Shown here in pieces: positions 1 through 7,025 of a stretch of DNA of 41,445 bases (position 1 is its first letter; every line of letters begins with the position of its first letter). Below the pieces are notes generated by a model that saw only the letters and a program-made list of their open reading frames with translations, did no database searches and had not been told where the DNA came from. This stretch comes from Calditrichaceae bacterium. Its GTDB lineage: Bacteria; Calditrichota; Calditrichia; Calditrichales; Calditrichaceae. The DNA is taken from the NCBI GenBank assembly GCA_024762535.1, contig JANTHG010000005.1, positions 1 through 41,445 on the forward strand. The letters are read 5' to 3'. Made by a program: the position numbers and the translations under genes.

Positions 1-53
1 GGATAACTTATCGAACTGTGCGCCTTCCCGCTTCTGATCACTTCTATAGCCAT
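1..53 (-). CDS. 5' fragment of an unidentified gene, cut by the window start
   Basis: An ATG at 53-51 on the minus strand opens a frame of 17 complete codons that runs off the window edge. It begins MAIEVIRSGKAHSS. Directly upstream is a very strong ribosome site, GGAGGTAAAGTT, ending at the ATG. That makes this a real start although the product cannot be identified from so few residues. It lies downstream of the large activase gene on the same strand, 135 bp after its stop codon, so it could be the last gene of that transcript or have its own promoter in the gap. The start codon lies in a hairpin (see 52-83). Confidence 0.55.
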   Translation of the reverse strand, partial: MAIEVIRSGKAHSSISY

Positions 54-83
54 AACTTTACCTCCAAATTAGTGTAAAGTTAT
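52..83 (-). promoter_or_regulatory. Perfect 10-bp hairpin enclosing the RBS and start codon
   Basis: ATAACTTTAC (52-61) and GTAAAGTTAT (74-83) are exact reverse complements separated by 12 nt. In the minus-strand mRNA the GGAG part of the SD is at the 3' end of the loop, and the AU of the start codon is inside the stem. The geometry suggests that folding limits translation initiation of the truncated gene at 1-53. The arms are seen directly; the regulatory role is inference. Confidence 0.45.
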
Positions 84-188
84 TTCAGGACGACACAATG
101 GTCGCATACCCTTATTCCCAATATCTAACTAACCAATCCTTTTAGATTTTCTTAGAAATTTTTCATTTGTCCGTTCCATTAACCCCAT

Positions 189-3100
189 TTATTCTTTCAT
201 CGAAAGGAAGAGTTCCAGGCGGTTTAAATTATTGACTTCACTGGTTCCGGATTCGTAATCCAAAAGCAGCATATTCACATCATAATCGTCTTTTAACTGA
301 CGGTAGGCGCCCTTCGCTACGATGTGGTTGGATATACAGCCAAAGGGCTGCAAAGAAATTATATCTTTAACTCCTTCACTGGCCATGGCAGCAATTTCCA
401 TAGGTAGCAGCCAGCCTTCACCAAATTGCAGATAGAGCGGCATGGGTGCATCGACAGCTCTAATGGATTCTCCCAATGTATTTTCGTGTTCATAGCGACT
501 AAACTGTTTCAACTCAGCTTCAACCAGTTTCTGATAATGAAAAATGGTTTGGTGGTAAGCACGACGAATTAATCTCTTAAATAACGGTCGTTTTTCAATA
601 TTTTCTTTGCGGTTGTTTTCTTCTGTAAAATGATCATATTCAAAAAACTCCAGCATGGCAGGTAACACCACTTCACGGTTCCGTTCTTCTAACCAGTCGA
701 TAAGATAATTATTAGAAAAACAATTGTTCTTTAAATAAATCTCCCCTACAATGCCCACTTTGGGGAATGCCTGGTCGTAATGAACGTCTATGGCATTAAA
801 AGATTCAACAGCGTAGCGCATAAAATTGCGCAACATTTTTTTGGACGGCTTTTGTTTATATACCAAATCCTTCAGCTCGTCAATCAACCGTTTAACCAAT
901 TCAATGGTTTCGCCCTTTTTCACTTCATAGGGTTTGGTGCGCAATTTCATCCGCTGAATACCGTCGGCCATGGCAAACATCATTACCGAATATTTGGTAA
1001 ATTTAACAGGGTTAAAACGGAAGCCTTCTACGAAAGAATCAGCGCTTAAGCTGATAACGGGTGTGTTCAGATAACCTGCGTCGATCAGCGCTTTTTTTAA
1101 CAGCGGTACATAATTAGAAGCCCGGCACTGCCCGTTGGTCTGGCTTAAGGCTACAACCGTTTCATTTGGATCGTATTTTCCGCTTTTTAAAGCTTCCAAA
1201 ATATCACCGATAACCACAATAGCCGGATAACACATATCGTTGTTTACATATTTTAATCCGGTTTCTACCGCTTCTGAAGATTGATTGTACAAGGTAACAA
1301 TTTTATAGCCCAGCTGGTCAAAAACAGGTTCTAGTAAATTGGAATACATGGTAGCAAAATTTGGTACCAAAATCGTTTTTTTACGATCTGCTTTACTAAA
1401 GGGTTTGGTGTAAACCCGCGGGTGCAGTTCGATTTTTTTGTTTTGCCCCAGGGCTTCCAGTACGGAACGGATACGAATTTTAGCCGCGCCGATATTAGAC
1501 ATTTCATCTATTTTGATGGAAATATATATCTTTCCACCGCTGTCGATGATGGATTTAACTTCGTCCACTACCACAGCGTCCGGGCCGCAGCCGAAGGAAT
1601 TCAGTTGCACCGTGGCAATTTTATCATATTTTTGATTTATGACCCATTTGGCTGCAAGGTACAGACGGTTATGGTATGACCATTGTGTAAGGGGAAGAAC
1701 ACCTTTCAGATTCATTTCGTGTAAATTTGGAATGGCGCTTTCGGGGATGGCATAGGCGCCAAGGTCATAAATTAAATCCATAATTCCCGTATTGATCATT
1801 GGGTCCTGGTGATAGGGACGTCCCATCACAACGATAAGCGGTTTATCTTCGCTGATAGCCTTGTCGATTATTTTCTGCCCCAACTCCTTCTGCATATCAA
1901 TTGATTTTTTTTCGGTTCTTAAACCAAAACTGATAGCGTGGTTTACATCGTGCTGGCTCACACCGTATTCCTTTAAATATTCATATATTTTTTGTTTAAC
2001 GCCCGGCAAATACGTAAAACTCATGGGAAAGGAATCAACAGGAACATCCGTTTTCATGTTGTGTTTAAGCACTTCGCCATAGCCGGTTACAATAGGACAA
2101 TTGTAGCTGTTTTGAGAATCCTTGGTTTCAGGCGCTTCAAAAATAATGGATGGAACAAAAATCCGGTCCACCTTTTTATCAATTAAATTGAGCACATGAC
2201 CATGCGCTACTTTAGCCGGTAGGCAAAGATTATCTGCAGAAACGGTCCGCAGACCACTGTAATACATTTTTTGATTTGTGTTATCCGACAAAACAACTTT
2301 AAAACCCAGTTTTCTAAAGAAGCTGTAGAAAAAGGGGTAATGTTCGTAAACGGCCAGTACACGGGGAATCCCGATGACCGGCTTTTGAGGATCGATTTCC
2401 GGAAGCGAACCTTCCGGCAGGTATGAATCCACATCAAATAAAAATTCTTCCTTTTCACGGAAATAGTTTTCGGTAATCCGGCCGGTTTTTGTTTTGTTGG
2501 AAAAATATCGTTCGCAGCGGTTTCCTGTGTAAAATTTATTTTTATTGGCAAAGGTGAATTGCGTGATGCTGCACTTGTTGCCGCAGCCGTTACAGTGGAT
2601 TTCCTTGCGTTTATAGTCAATTTGCTCCAGTACATCTAAGCGGAACGCGGTTTGGTGCTCCGGATGTGTTTCGTAAAATTGTTTGGCGTACAGCGCCGCG
2701 CCATATGCGCCCATATATTCGGATATGTTTAGGCGCATTACATTTTTCCCGGTCAGCAGTTCAAAAGCGCGCAGAACCGCATCGTTTTTAAAGGTACCAC
2801 CCTGAACAAAAACATTTTCTCCCAGCTCATCCGTGTTGCGGATTTTAATGACTTTGTACAAAGCATTTTTCACCACGGAATAGGCCAGGCCGGCGGCTAT
2901 ATCGCTTACCGGCATTCCATCCTTTAAGGCTTCTTTTACCTTGGAGTTCATAAACACCGAACAACGTGTTCCCAAATCGACCGGTTGTTTGGCAAAGAGA
3001 GCCTGATTAACAAAATCATCTAAAGACAAATTAAGGCCGCTGGCAAAGGTTTGGATGAAAGAGCCTGTACCGGAAGAGCAGGCTTCGTTCAGTTGAATAT

Positions 3101-4409
3101 CACTCACAATCCCGTTTTCAATTTTAATGGATTTGATATCCTGGCCGCCCACATCCACGATAAAACTCAACTGGTCATTAAACAGAGAGCCCGCGCTAAA
3201 ATGGGCCATGGTTTCAACGATTCCCCCGTCTAAACCCAGAGCGATTTTAACAAATTCTTCTCCGTAACCGGTCGCAAAGGCAGCACGTAAACGGTTTCCT
3301 TCCAGGTAGGGTCGGAATTGTTTTAAGCCTTCGATGGCCACATTGAGTGGAGTCCCCCGGTTTACCGAATAGTATTGATCCACAATATTATTTTTTTCGT
3401 CCATTAAAATTAATTTGGTTGTAGTGGAACCGGCATCGATTCCCAAAAAGAAATCTCTCGATTTTTGAATTTCATTTTCGTTGAGTTTGCGCACCGTAAA
3501 ATGGGCATGCCGCTTTTGAAATTCCTCGTATTCGTGTTTAGACGCAAACAGAGGCGGGAGCGAACCCTCGATATGAACCGCTCTTTTTTCGTCCTTCAAT
3601 ATTTGAATTAATTCATTAAGAGTGTATTCTTTTTCGGTATTTTGGGAGGTAAGCGCAGCGCCCACAGCTACCAATACTTCGGAGTTTTCCGGCAGCATAA
3701 AATTTTCCTGTGGCAATTCCAATGCTTCGATGAAAGCTTTACGCAATTCGGAAAGAAATGTGAGCGGACCACCGGCAAATAAAACCTTACCTTTTATTTC
3801 GGCTCCGGCCAGTAAAGAGGTGATGGCCTGGTTGGCAACAGCAATAAATACGGCCCGGGCGATATCTTCTTTCCGCTCCCCTTTATTTAAAAGAGCCTGA
3901 ACGTCTGTTTTAGCGAACACACCGCAACGGGAAGCGATATACAGTTTTTTATCTGCCTGTTTGGCCATTTCATTTAAATCGGATGGAGTCACATTCAATA
4001 AGCTGGCCATTTGGTCGATAAAAGAGCCTGTGCCTCCGGCACAACTGCCGTTCATTTTCATCTCCGGCGCCTGGTGCTCGCTAAAAAGAACAATTTTGGC
4101 GTCTTCCCCGCCCAACTCGATAAAGGTGCTAAATTCTTTGTAAAACGTACGAATCGTCTTAGACAGTGCAATTACCTCCTGAACAAAGGGCAGATGAATG
4201 CGTTCAGCCAATCCCATTCCCGCGCTGCCTGTAATATTTATGGTGAAGGATTGTTCCGCATATTTAGGATGTAATTGCTGAAGAACATTCTGCAGGGTTT
4301 CTTTTACCTGGCCATTATGCCGAATATACGTTTTGAACTGAATAGTATTTGTTTCGGAAAGCAGAACAACTTTTGCCGTTGAAGATCCTAAATCGATTCC
4401 CAGTTTCAT
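189..4409 (-). CDS. Giant acyl-CoA dehydratase activase (two BadF/BadG ATPase domains plus DUF2229/HgdB-like region)
   Basis: This 1406-residue protein belongs to the 2-hydroxyacyl-CoA dehydratase activator family. These are ATPases that use a [4Fe-4S] cluster to inject an electron into a dehydratase or reductase. Two ASKHA-type ATPase domains are visible. The first (about 1-260) has DLGSST near residue 6 and cluster-ligand-like cysteines in NGSCAGGTGSF (Cys123) and SRCGVF (Cys162). The second (about 320-580) has DAGSTTTK, Cys444 in ACSSGTGSF and Cys483 in TRCSVF. A Cys cluster follows (606, 609, 613, 632), then a DUF2229-type region and a long C-terminal part resembling the dehydratase subunit family. 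The SD AAAGGTG precedes the ATG. The substrate is unknown: no separate dehydratase subunits are seen nearby. It follows the SPW gene on the same strand, past a terminator hairpin. Confidence 0.88.
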   Translation of the reverse strand: MKLGIDLGSSTAKVVLLSETNTIQFKTYIRHNGQVKETLQNVLQQLHPKYAEQSFTINITGSAGMGLAERIHLPFVQEVIALSKTIRTFYKEFSTFIELGGEDAKIVLFSEHQAPEMKMNGSCAGGTGSFIDQMASLLNVTPSDLNEMAKQADKKLYIASRCGVFAKTDVQALLNKGERKEDIARAVFIAVANQAITSLLAGAEIKGKVLFAGGPLTFLSELRKAFIEALELPQENFMLPENSEVLVAVGAALTSQNTEKEYTLNELIQILKDEKRAVHIEGSLPPLFASKHEYEEFQKRHAHFTVRKLNENEIQKSRDFFLGIDAGSTTTKLILMDEKNNIVDQYYSVNRGTPLNVAIEGLKQFRPYLEGNRLRAAFATGYGEEFVKIALGLDGGIVETMAHFSAGSLFNDQLSFIVDVGGQDIKSIKIENGIVSDIQLNEACSSGTGSFIQTFASGLNLSLDDFVNQALFAKQPVDLGTRCSVFMNSKVKEALKDGMPVSDIAAGLAYSVVKNALYKVIKIRNTDELGENVFVQGGTFKNDAVLRAFELLTGKNVMRLNISEYMGAYGAALYAKQFYETHPEHQTAFRLDVLEQIDYKRKEIHCNGCGNKCSITQFTFANKNKFYTGNRCERYFSNKTKTGRITENYFREKEEFLFDVDSYLPEGSLPEIDPQKPVIGIPRVLAVYEHYPFFYSFFRKLGFKVVLSDNTNQKMYYSGLRTVSADNLCLPAKVAHGHVLNLIDKKVDRIFVPSIIFEAPETKDSQNSYNCPIVTGYGEVLKHNMKTDVPVDSFPMSFTYLPGVKQKIYEYLKEYGVSQHDVNHAISFGLRTEKKSIDMQKELGQKIIDKAISEDKPLIVVMGRPYHQDPMINTGIMDLIYDLGAYAIPESAIPNLHEMNLKGVLPLTQWSYHNRLYLAAKWVINQKYDKIATVQLNSFGCGPDAVVVDEVKSIIDSGGKIYISIKIDEMSNIGAAKIRIRSVLEALGQNKKIELHPRVYTKPFSKADRKKTILVPNFATMYSNLLEPVFDQLGYKIVTLYNQSSEAVETGLKYVNNDMCYPAIVVIGDILEALKSGKYDPNETVVALSQTNGQCRASNYVPLLKKALIDAGYLNTPVISLSADSFVEGFRFNPVKFTKYSVMMFAMADGIQRMKLRTKPYEVKKGETIELVKRLIDELKDLVYKQKPSKKMLRNFMRYAVESFNAIDVHYDQAFPKVGIVGEIYLKNNCFSNNYLIDWLEERNREVVLPAMLEFFEYDHFTEENNRKENIEKRPLFKRLIRRAYHQTIFHYQKLVEAELKQFSRYEHENTLGESIRAVDAPMPLYLQFGEGWLLPMEIAAMASEGVKDIISLQPFGCISNHIVAKGAYRQLKDDYDVNMLLLDYESGTSEVNNLNRLELFLSMKE

Positions 4410-4440
4410 TTTTTCTTTGCACCTTTCTTTTCTTTAAATA

Positions 4441-4467
4441 ATAAGCCGGGCTAAAAGCCCGACTTAT
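4441..4467 (-). terminator. Hairpin terminator/attenuator between the SPW gene and the activase
   Basis: Twelve-base arms, ATAAGCCGGGCT and AGCCCGACTTAT, pair with one mismatch across a 3-nt loop. On the minus strand the hairpin is followed by a T-rich TTATTATTT stretch. It lies 30 bp past the SPW stop codon and 31 bp before the activase start. I see no convincing promoter between hairpin and activase, so it may act as a partial terminator inside one transcript. Confidence 0.6.
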
Positions 4468-4496
4468 TTGTAGTGATATGAGGGGATTGAGGAAGT

Positions 4497-4814
4497 TTAT
4501 TTAACATCAATTTGTTTACCCTGTAAAGCTCCAAATCCGGCAACCATTATCAAAGTTCCACTGATCACATCATTCCAGAGATAACCGAATCCAACCTGGA
4601 GGGAAGGAATAAAGGCAGCAATAATTAACCAAATGCCCACAATCATACCAAGCCAAGCCTGCCAGGATTTGTCTTTGAGAATGGTGTAACTTACATACGC
4701 CACAAGAGCGCCTATTACCAAATCATTCCATAAATTAAGAGTTGCGTTAAACTCTAAAAATGCGGAAATAAAAATCCACACGCCAAGTAAACCGTTTGTC
4801 CATGCCTGCCACAT
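4497..4814 (-). CDS. SPW-repeat small membrane protein (copy 1)
   Basis: This 105-residue protein is almost entirely hydrophobic, with about four membrane helices arranged as two copies of one unit. The repeats start WQAWTNGLLGVWIFISAF (residues 2-19) and SWQAWLGMIVGIWLIIAAF (about 50-68), each followed by a second helix. This matches the SPW-repeat family, whose biochemical function is unknown. It is a clear paralogue of the gene at 12842-13177: WQAWTNG, GIWLI.AAF and the LWND.ISG segment are shared. The SD AAAGGAG lies just before the ATG. A sigma-54-type promoter at 4862-4877 and a palindrome at 4960-4977 lie upstream. It is probably a single-gene unit with read-through into the activase. 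Confidence 0.8.
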   Translation of the reverse strand: MWQAWTNGLLGVWIFISAFLEFNATLNLWNDLVIGALVAYVSYTILKDKSWQAWLGMIVGIWLIIAAFIPSLQVGFGYLWNDVISGTLIMVAGFGALQGKQIDVK

Positions 4815-4861
4815 TTTATTCTCCTTTATGTTAGGTTTTGTTCAGGTTCACTTTAAGTTAA

Positions 4862-4877
4862 AGCATCTATTATGCCA
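4862..4877 (-). promoter_or_regulatory. Sigma-54-type promoter of SPW copy 1
   Basis: The minus strand reads TGGCATAATAGATGCT. It matches the RpoN consensus TGGCAC-N5-TTGCA with the essential GG and GC exactly 10 nt apart. The -12 GC is about 49 bp from the SPW start codon, which leaves a normal leader. The second SPW gene has an equivalent element at nearly the same distance, which strengthens the call. Confidence 0.6.
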
Positions 4878-4959
4878 AAAAATATGACATTTCATAAACA
4901 CATAAATAACAATAGCTAAGGTCGTTTCCATATCAGCAAATTTTTGAGAAACCAATAGA

Positions 4960-4977
4960 AAGTGGGAAATCCCACTT
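4960..4977. promoter_or_regulatory. 18-bp palindrome, candidate enhancer (UAS) for an NtrC-type activator
   Basis: AAGTGGGA and TCCCACTT are perfect 8-base arms separated by AA. The site is about 85 bp upstream of the -24 element of the sigma-54-type promoter, within the range used by bacterial enhancer-binding proteins. Half-site-like sequences (AGTGGGA at 13384-13390, ATGGGAA at 13330-13336) lie upstream of the second SPW promoter. Binding by the regulator at 13413-14819 is inference. Confidence 0.4.
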
Positions 4978-5060
4978 CGCGGGCAAGGATGTTTAAAATT
5001 TAAGATTGAGGAATAGCTTAAAAGAAGGGTGTGAATTGCAAGTTCGCAGTACGGAATCAT

Positions 5061-5133
5061 AAAAAAACCTTCACTGTTAGACGGATCGAATGGTAAACTT
5101 TTCGCTAAGTACTAAATCTAACAATGAAGGTTT
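5061..5133 (-). terminator. Long-stem terminator after the universal stress protein gene
   Basis: Arms at 5065-5081 and 5117-5133 are 17 bases long with one mismatch and enclose a 35-nt loop. Reading on the minus strand, the downstream arm ends GAAGGTTTTTTTATG, giving the U tract of an intrinsic terminator. It lies 7 bp past the stop codon of the UspA-like gene and closes the operon that begins at 11289. Confidence 0.7.
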
Positions 5134-5139
5134 ACAAGG

Positions 5140-5970
5140 CTATTGGCCTATGAAAAGCGGCTTGTTTCCTTCCCGTATTAAATATTTTGCATGGCTGCCA
5201 ACGATGATTTCTTTTATGGAATGCTTCGAATGTAAACCGGTAACGATTAGATCGGCCCAGTCCGCATATTTTTCTTCCAGAGCCCTGCGAAGATCCATTT
5301 CGGTGTAAGTCTTTATAATATTCTTTACATTATAAGAACGTAAATATTTTTCTGCATAATTTAAATAATATTGTGCTGTTTCCTCATCGGAACCTGCCAT
5401 CAGGATATTAACTTCAAAATTAAATCCACTGGCTAAATGGGCAAACCGTTTCATAGCACGGGCTGCAGGAAAACTGCCGTCAAAAGCAATTAAAACCTTT
5501 TCGATCGGTTTGAATTTTTTAGGAACAGCTAAAATGGGGGTAATTGAATGCTGAATGATTTTTTCCAACGAATCACCGTACCGGGAATCCGTTTCAAAAT
5601 GAAAATGAGTTCGAAGTCCCATTACAATCAGGTCATAAAAAGTGCCTTCGAATAAAACCTGTTCGCTCGGAGAGCCCTGAACTTCGGCTTCAACATGTCT
5701 GATGTTTTTTTCGCTGCAAAGCTGTTTAAATTCGGAAAGCATTTCTTCCACATGTTCTTTTGCATCGTTGATTTTTGCCGCTTCAAAACGTTTTGCCCAA
5801 TACATGCCTCCCGGAGCAATGGGGCCTACGGATTTGGTTATTTCCGGAATATCCAGTACAACTACACCGGTTACTTCGGTACGGTGTCCGCTTGCTAAAA
5901 AACAAGCATAATCGATAACTGACTTCCCGTATAAACTGGGATCTAACGGTGCTAAAATACGTCTAATCAT
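5140..5970 (-). CDS. Tandem-domain universal stress protein (UspA family)
   Basis: This 276-residue cytoplasmic protein has two Usp domains (about 1-140 and 150-276). The first begins RRILAPLDPSLYGKSVIDYA and the second EKVLIAFDGSFPAARAMKRF, the standard first strand and acidic residue of the fold. The family's ATP-binding G-2X-G-9X-G(S/T) motif is imperfect in both: GLRTHFHFETDSRYGDS in the first, GLHSKHSIKEIIVGSH in the second. ATP binding is therefore uncertain. The SD AAAGGAC fits the ATG. It starts 27 bp after the TetR gene and is probably the last gene of the efflux operon. The exact role is not inferable beyond stress response. Confidence 0.85.
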   Translation of the reverse strand: MIRRILAPLDPSLYGKSVIDYACFLASGHRTEVTGVVVLDIPEITKSVGPIAPGGMYWAKRFEAAKINDAKEHVEEMLSEFKQLCSEKNIRHVEAEVQGSPSEQVLFEGTFYDLIVMGLRTHFHFETDSRYGDSLEKIIQHSITPILAVPKKFKPIEKVLIAFDGSFPAARAMKRFAHLASGFNFEVNILMAGSDEETAQYYLNYAEKYLRSYNVKNIIKTYTEMDLRRALEEKYADWADLIVTGLHSKHSIKEIIVGSHAKYLIREGNKPLFIGQ

Positions 5971-5997
5971 TATTTTGTCCTTTCTAAAGAAACAAAA

Positions 5998-6606
5998 CTA
6001 TTTTTTTAAAATTTTTTCAAACAGAGGGAGCATACGTTTACAAAAATTTAAAGGTGCTGCTTCCTCCTGGGAAAGTGTAATCCGGATATTCATCATGACC
6101 GGCATGCCCAAATAAAGAGTTCCAATATCATCAAGAGAAAATTTATCCGTCCAGATACCGGCGGAGATACCGTCTTCGATGATATTTTGAATATATTGGA
6201 TTTGTGTGTTCAGGATATCATTAAGGCCGGATTTCAGCTCAGCATCATTCAGGTGAGCCACTTCCGCGAATAGCAGAATTGTGATACCTTTGTTTTCGAG
6301 CAAATAGGATATGTGTTTGCAGAATAGTTGTTCTAACCGTTCCTGTGCCGGTATTTCTTTTTGGACAATGGCTGCCATATCCTTTAATAAGCCGGATTTC
6401 ACATCCTCAAGAATATCCAGAAGAATATCTCTTTTACTCGCGTAATGCCGGAAAATGGTTCCTTCGCTAATCCCCACAGCTTTTGCCAGATTGCGGGTAG
6501 AAAGCTGATCTAATCCCTGACTAAAAATAATACTCAGAACAGCTTCCTTAATTTGTGCTTTACGAACAGCTGTGGGCTGCCTTTGGGTTTTCTTTTCCGG
6601 ATTCAT
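5998..6606 (-). CDS. TetR/AcrR family transcriptional repressor
   Basis: About 202 residues. The N-terminal HTH domain is typical: IKEAVLSIIFSQGLDQLSTR, then NLAKAVGISEGTIFRHYASK with the recognition helix around residues 43-55. A divergent ligand-binding C-terminal domain follows. I use the ATG at 6606, 8 nt after an AGAAAG site; a GTG three codons upstream (6615) is also possible. It is encoded 9-18 bp after the CMD-like gene, inside the efflux operon. The operon promoter at 11338-11366 has a palindrome at 11322-11333 beside its -10, so autoregulation with relief by a pump substrate is likely but inferred. Confidence 0.87.
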   Translation of the reverse strand: MNPEKKTQRQPTAVRKAQIKEAVLSIIFSQGLDQLSTRNLAKAVGISEGTIFRHYASKRDILLDILEDVKSGLLKDMAAIVQKEIPAQERLEQLFCKHISYLLENKGITILLFAEVAHLNDAELKSGLNDILNTQIQYIQNIIEDGISAGIWTDKFSLDDIGTLYLGMPVMMNIRITLSQEEAAPLNFCKRMLPLFEKILKK

Positions 6607-6624
6607 TTGATTCACTTTCTGTGC

Positions 6625-6993
6625 TTATTTATTTTCTTCTAACATCAGGTGCATCGCATCGTGTGCCGTGCTTACCACCTCCGAAGAAACTATAAAACGC
6701 GCTAAGAGAATAGCTTCCATTATTTCTTCTTTGGAAATCCCCTTGTTTCGCGCAACCTGTGTATATGTTTTGGTACAATTTTCGGAACCTGTTGCAGCTG
6801 CTACAGAAATACTCATTAGCAGTTTGTATTTTGCGGGAATCTTGTCGCCGCCCATGGCAAAATTCTTATTCTCCGCATGTTCAAATACAGCGTCTGCATG
6901 GAGACGGGACAGCTTTTGCATGACGATTGGCTGACCACCAAATTCATTTTCCATCGCTTTCAATAATTGATCGATACTCATCTTGTTTCGCAT
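6625..6993 (-). CDS. Carboxymuconolactone decarboxylase/AhpD-like protein with incomplete active site
   Basis: This 122-residue protein has the CMD fold signature GSENCTKTYTQVARNKGISKEEIMEAILLA in its middle, split here as GSENCTKTYT followed by QVARNKGISKEEIMEA. AhpD-type members have C-x2-C-x3-H at this place. Here the first Cys is Ser, the second Cys is kept and the His position is Tyr, so classic disulfide peroxidase chemistry is unlikely. SD AAGGATG precedes the ATG. It sits 32 bp after the TolC-like gene and before the TetR gene. It could be a binding or redox accessory; the substrate is unknown. Confidence 0.78.
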   Translation of the reverse strand: MRNKMSIDQLLKAMENEFGGQPIVMQKLSRLHADAVFEHAENKNFAMGGDKIPAKYKLLMSISVAAATGSENCTKTYTQVARNKGISKEEIMEAILLARFIVSSEVVSTAHDAMHLMLEENK

Positions 6994-7025
6994 AATATTA
7001 CATCCTTTTTTAGTAATTTTACAAA

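Larger units (their letters stand above)
4815..5139. other. 325-bp intergenic region: sigma-54 promoter, palindrome and Usp terminator
   Basis: No convincing gene. It holds the leader and sigma-54-type promoter of the SPW gene (4862-4877), an 18-bp palindrome about 85 bp further upstream (4960-4977), and the long-stem terminator of the universal stress protein operon (5061-5133). A 70-codon minus-strand frame at 4848-5060 overlaps the promoter and resembles no protein family. Confidence 0.7.

Noticed and set aside
2207-2635. 142-codon minus-strand frame inside the activase
   Set aside because: It lies in another frame of a well-supported gene and shows no domain.
4848-5060. A 70-codon minus-strand open frame between the SPW gene and the Usp terminator
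   Set aside because: It covers the sigma-54-type promoter and palindrome, lacks an SD, and resembles no family; probably chance.
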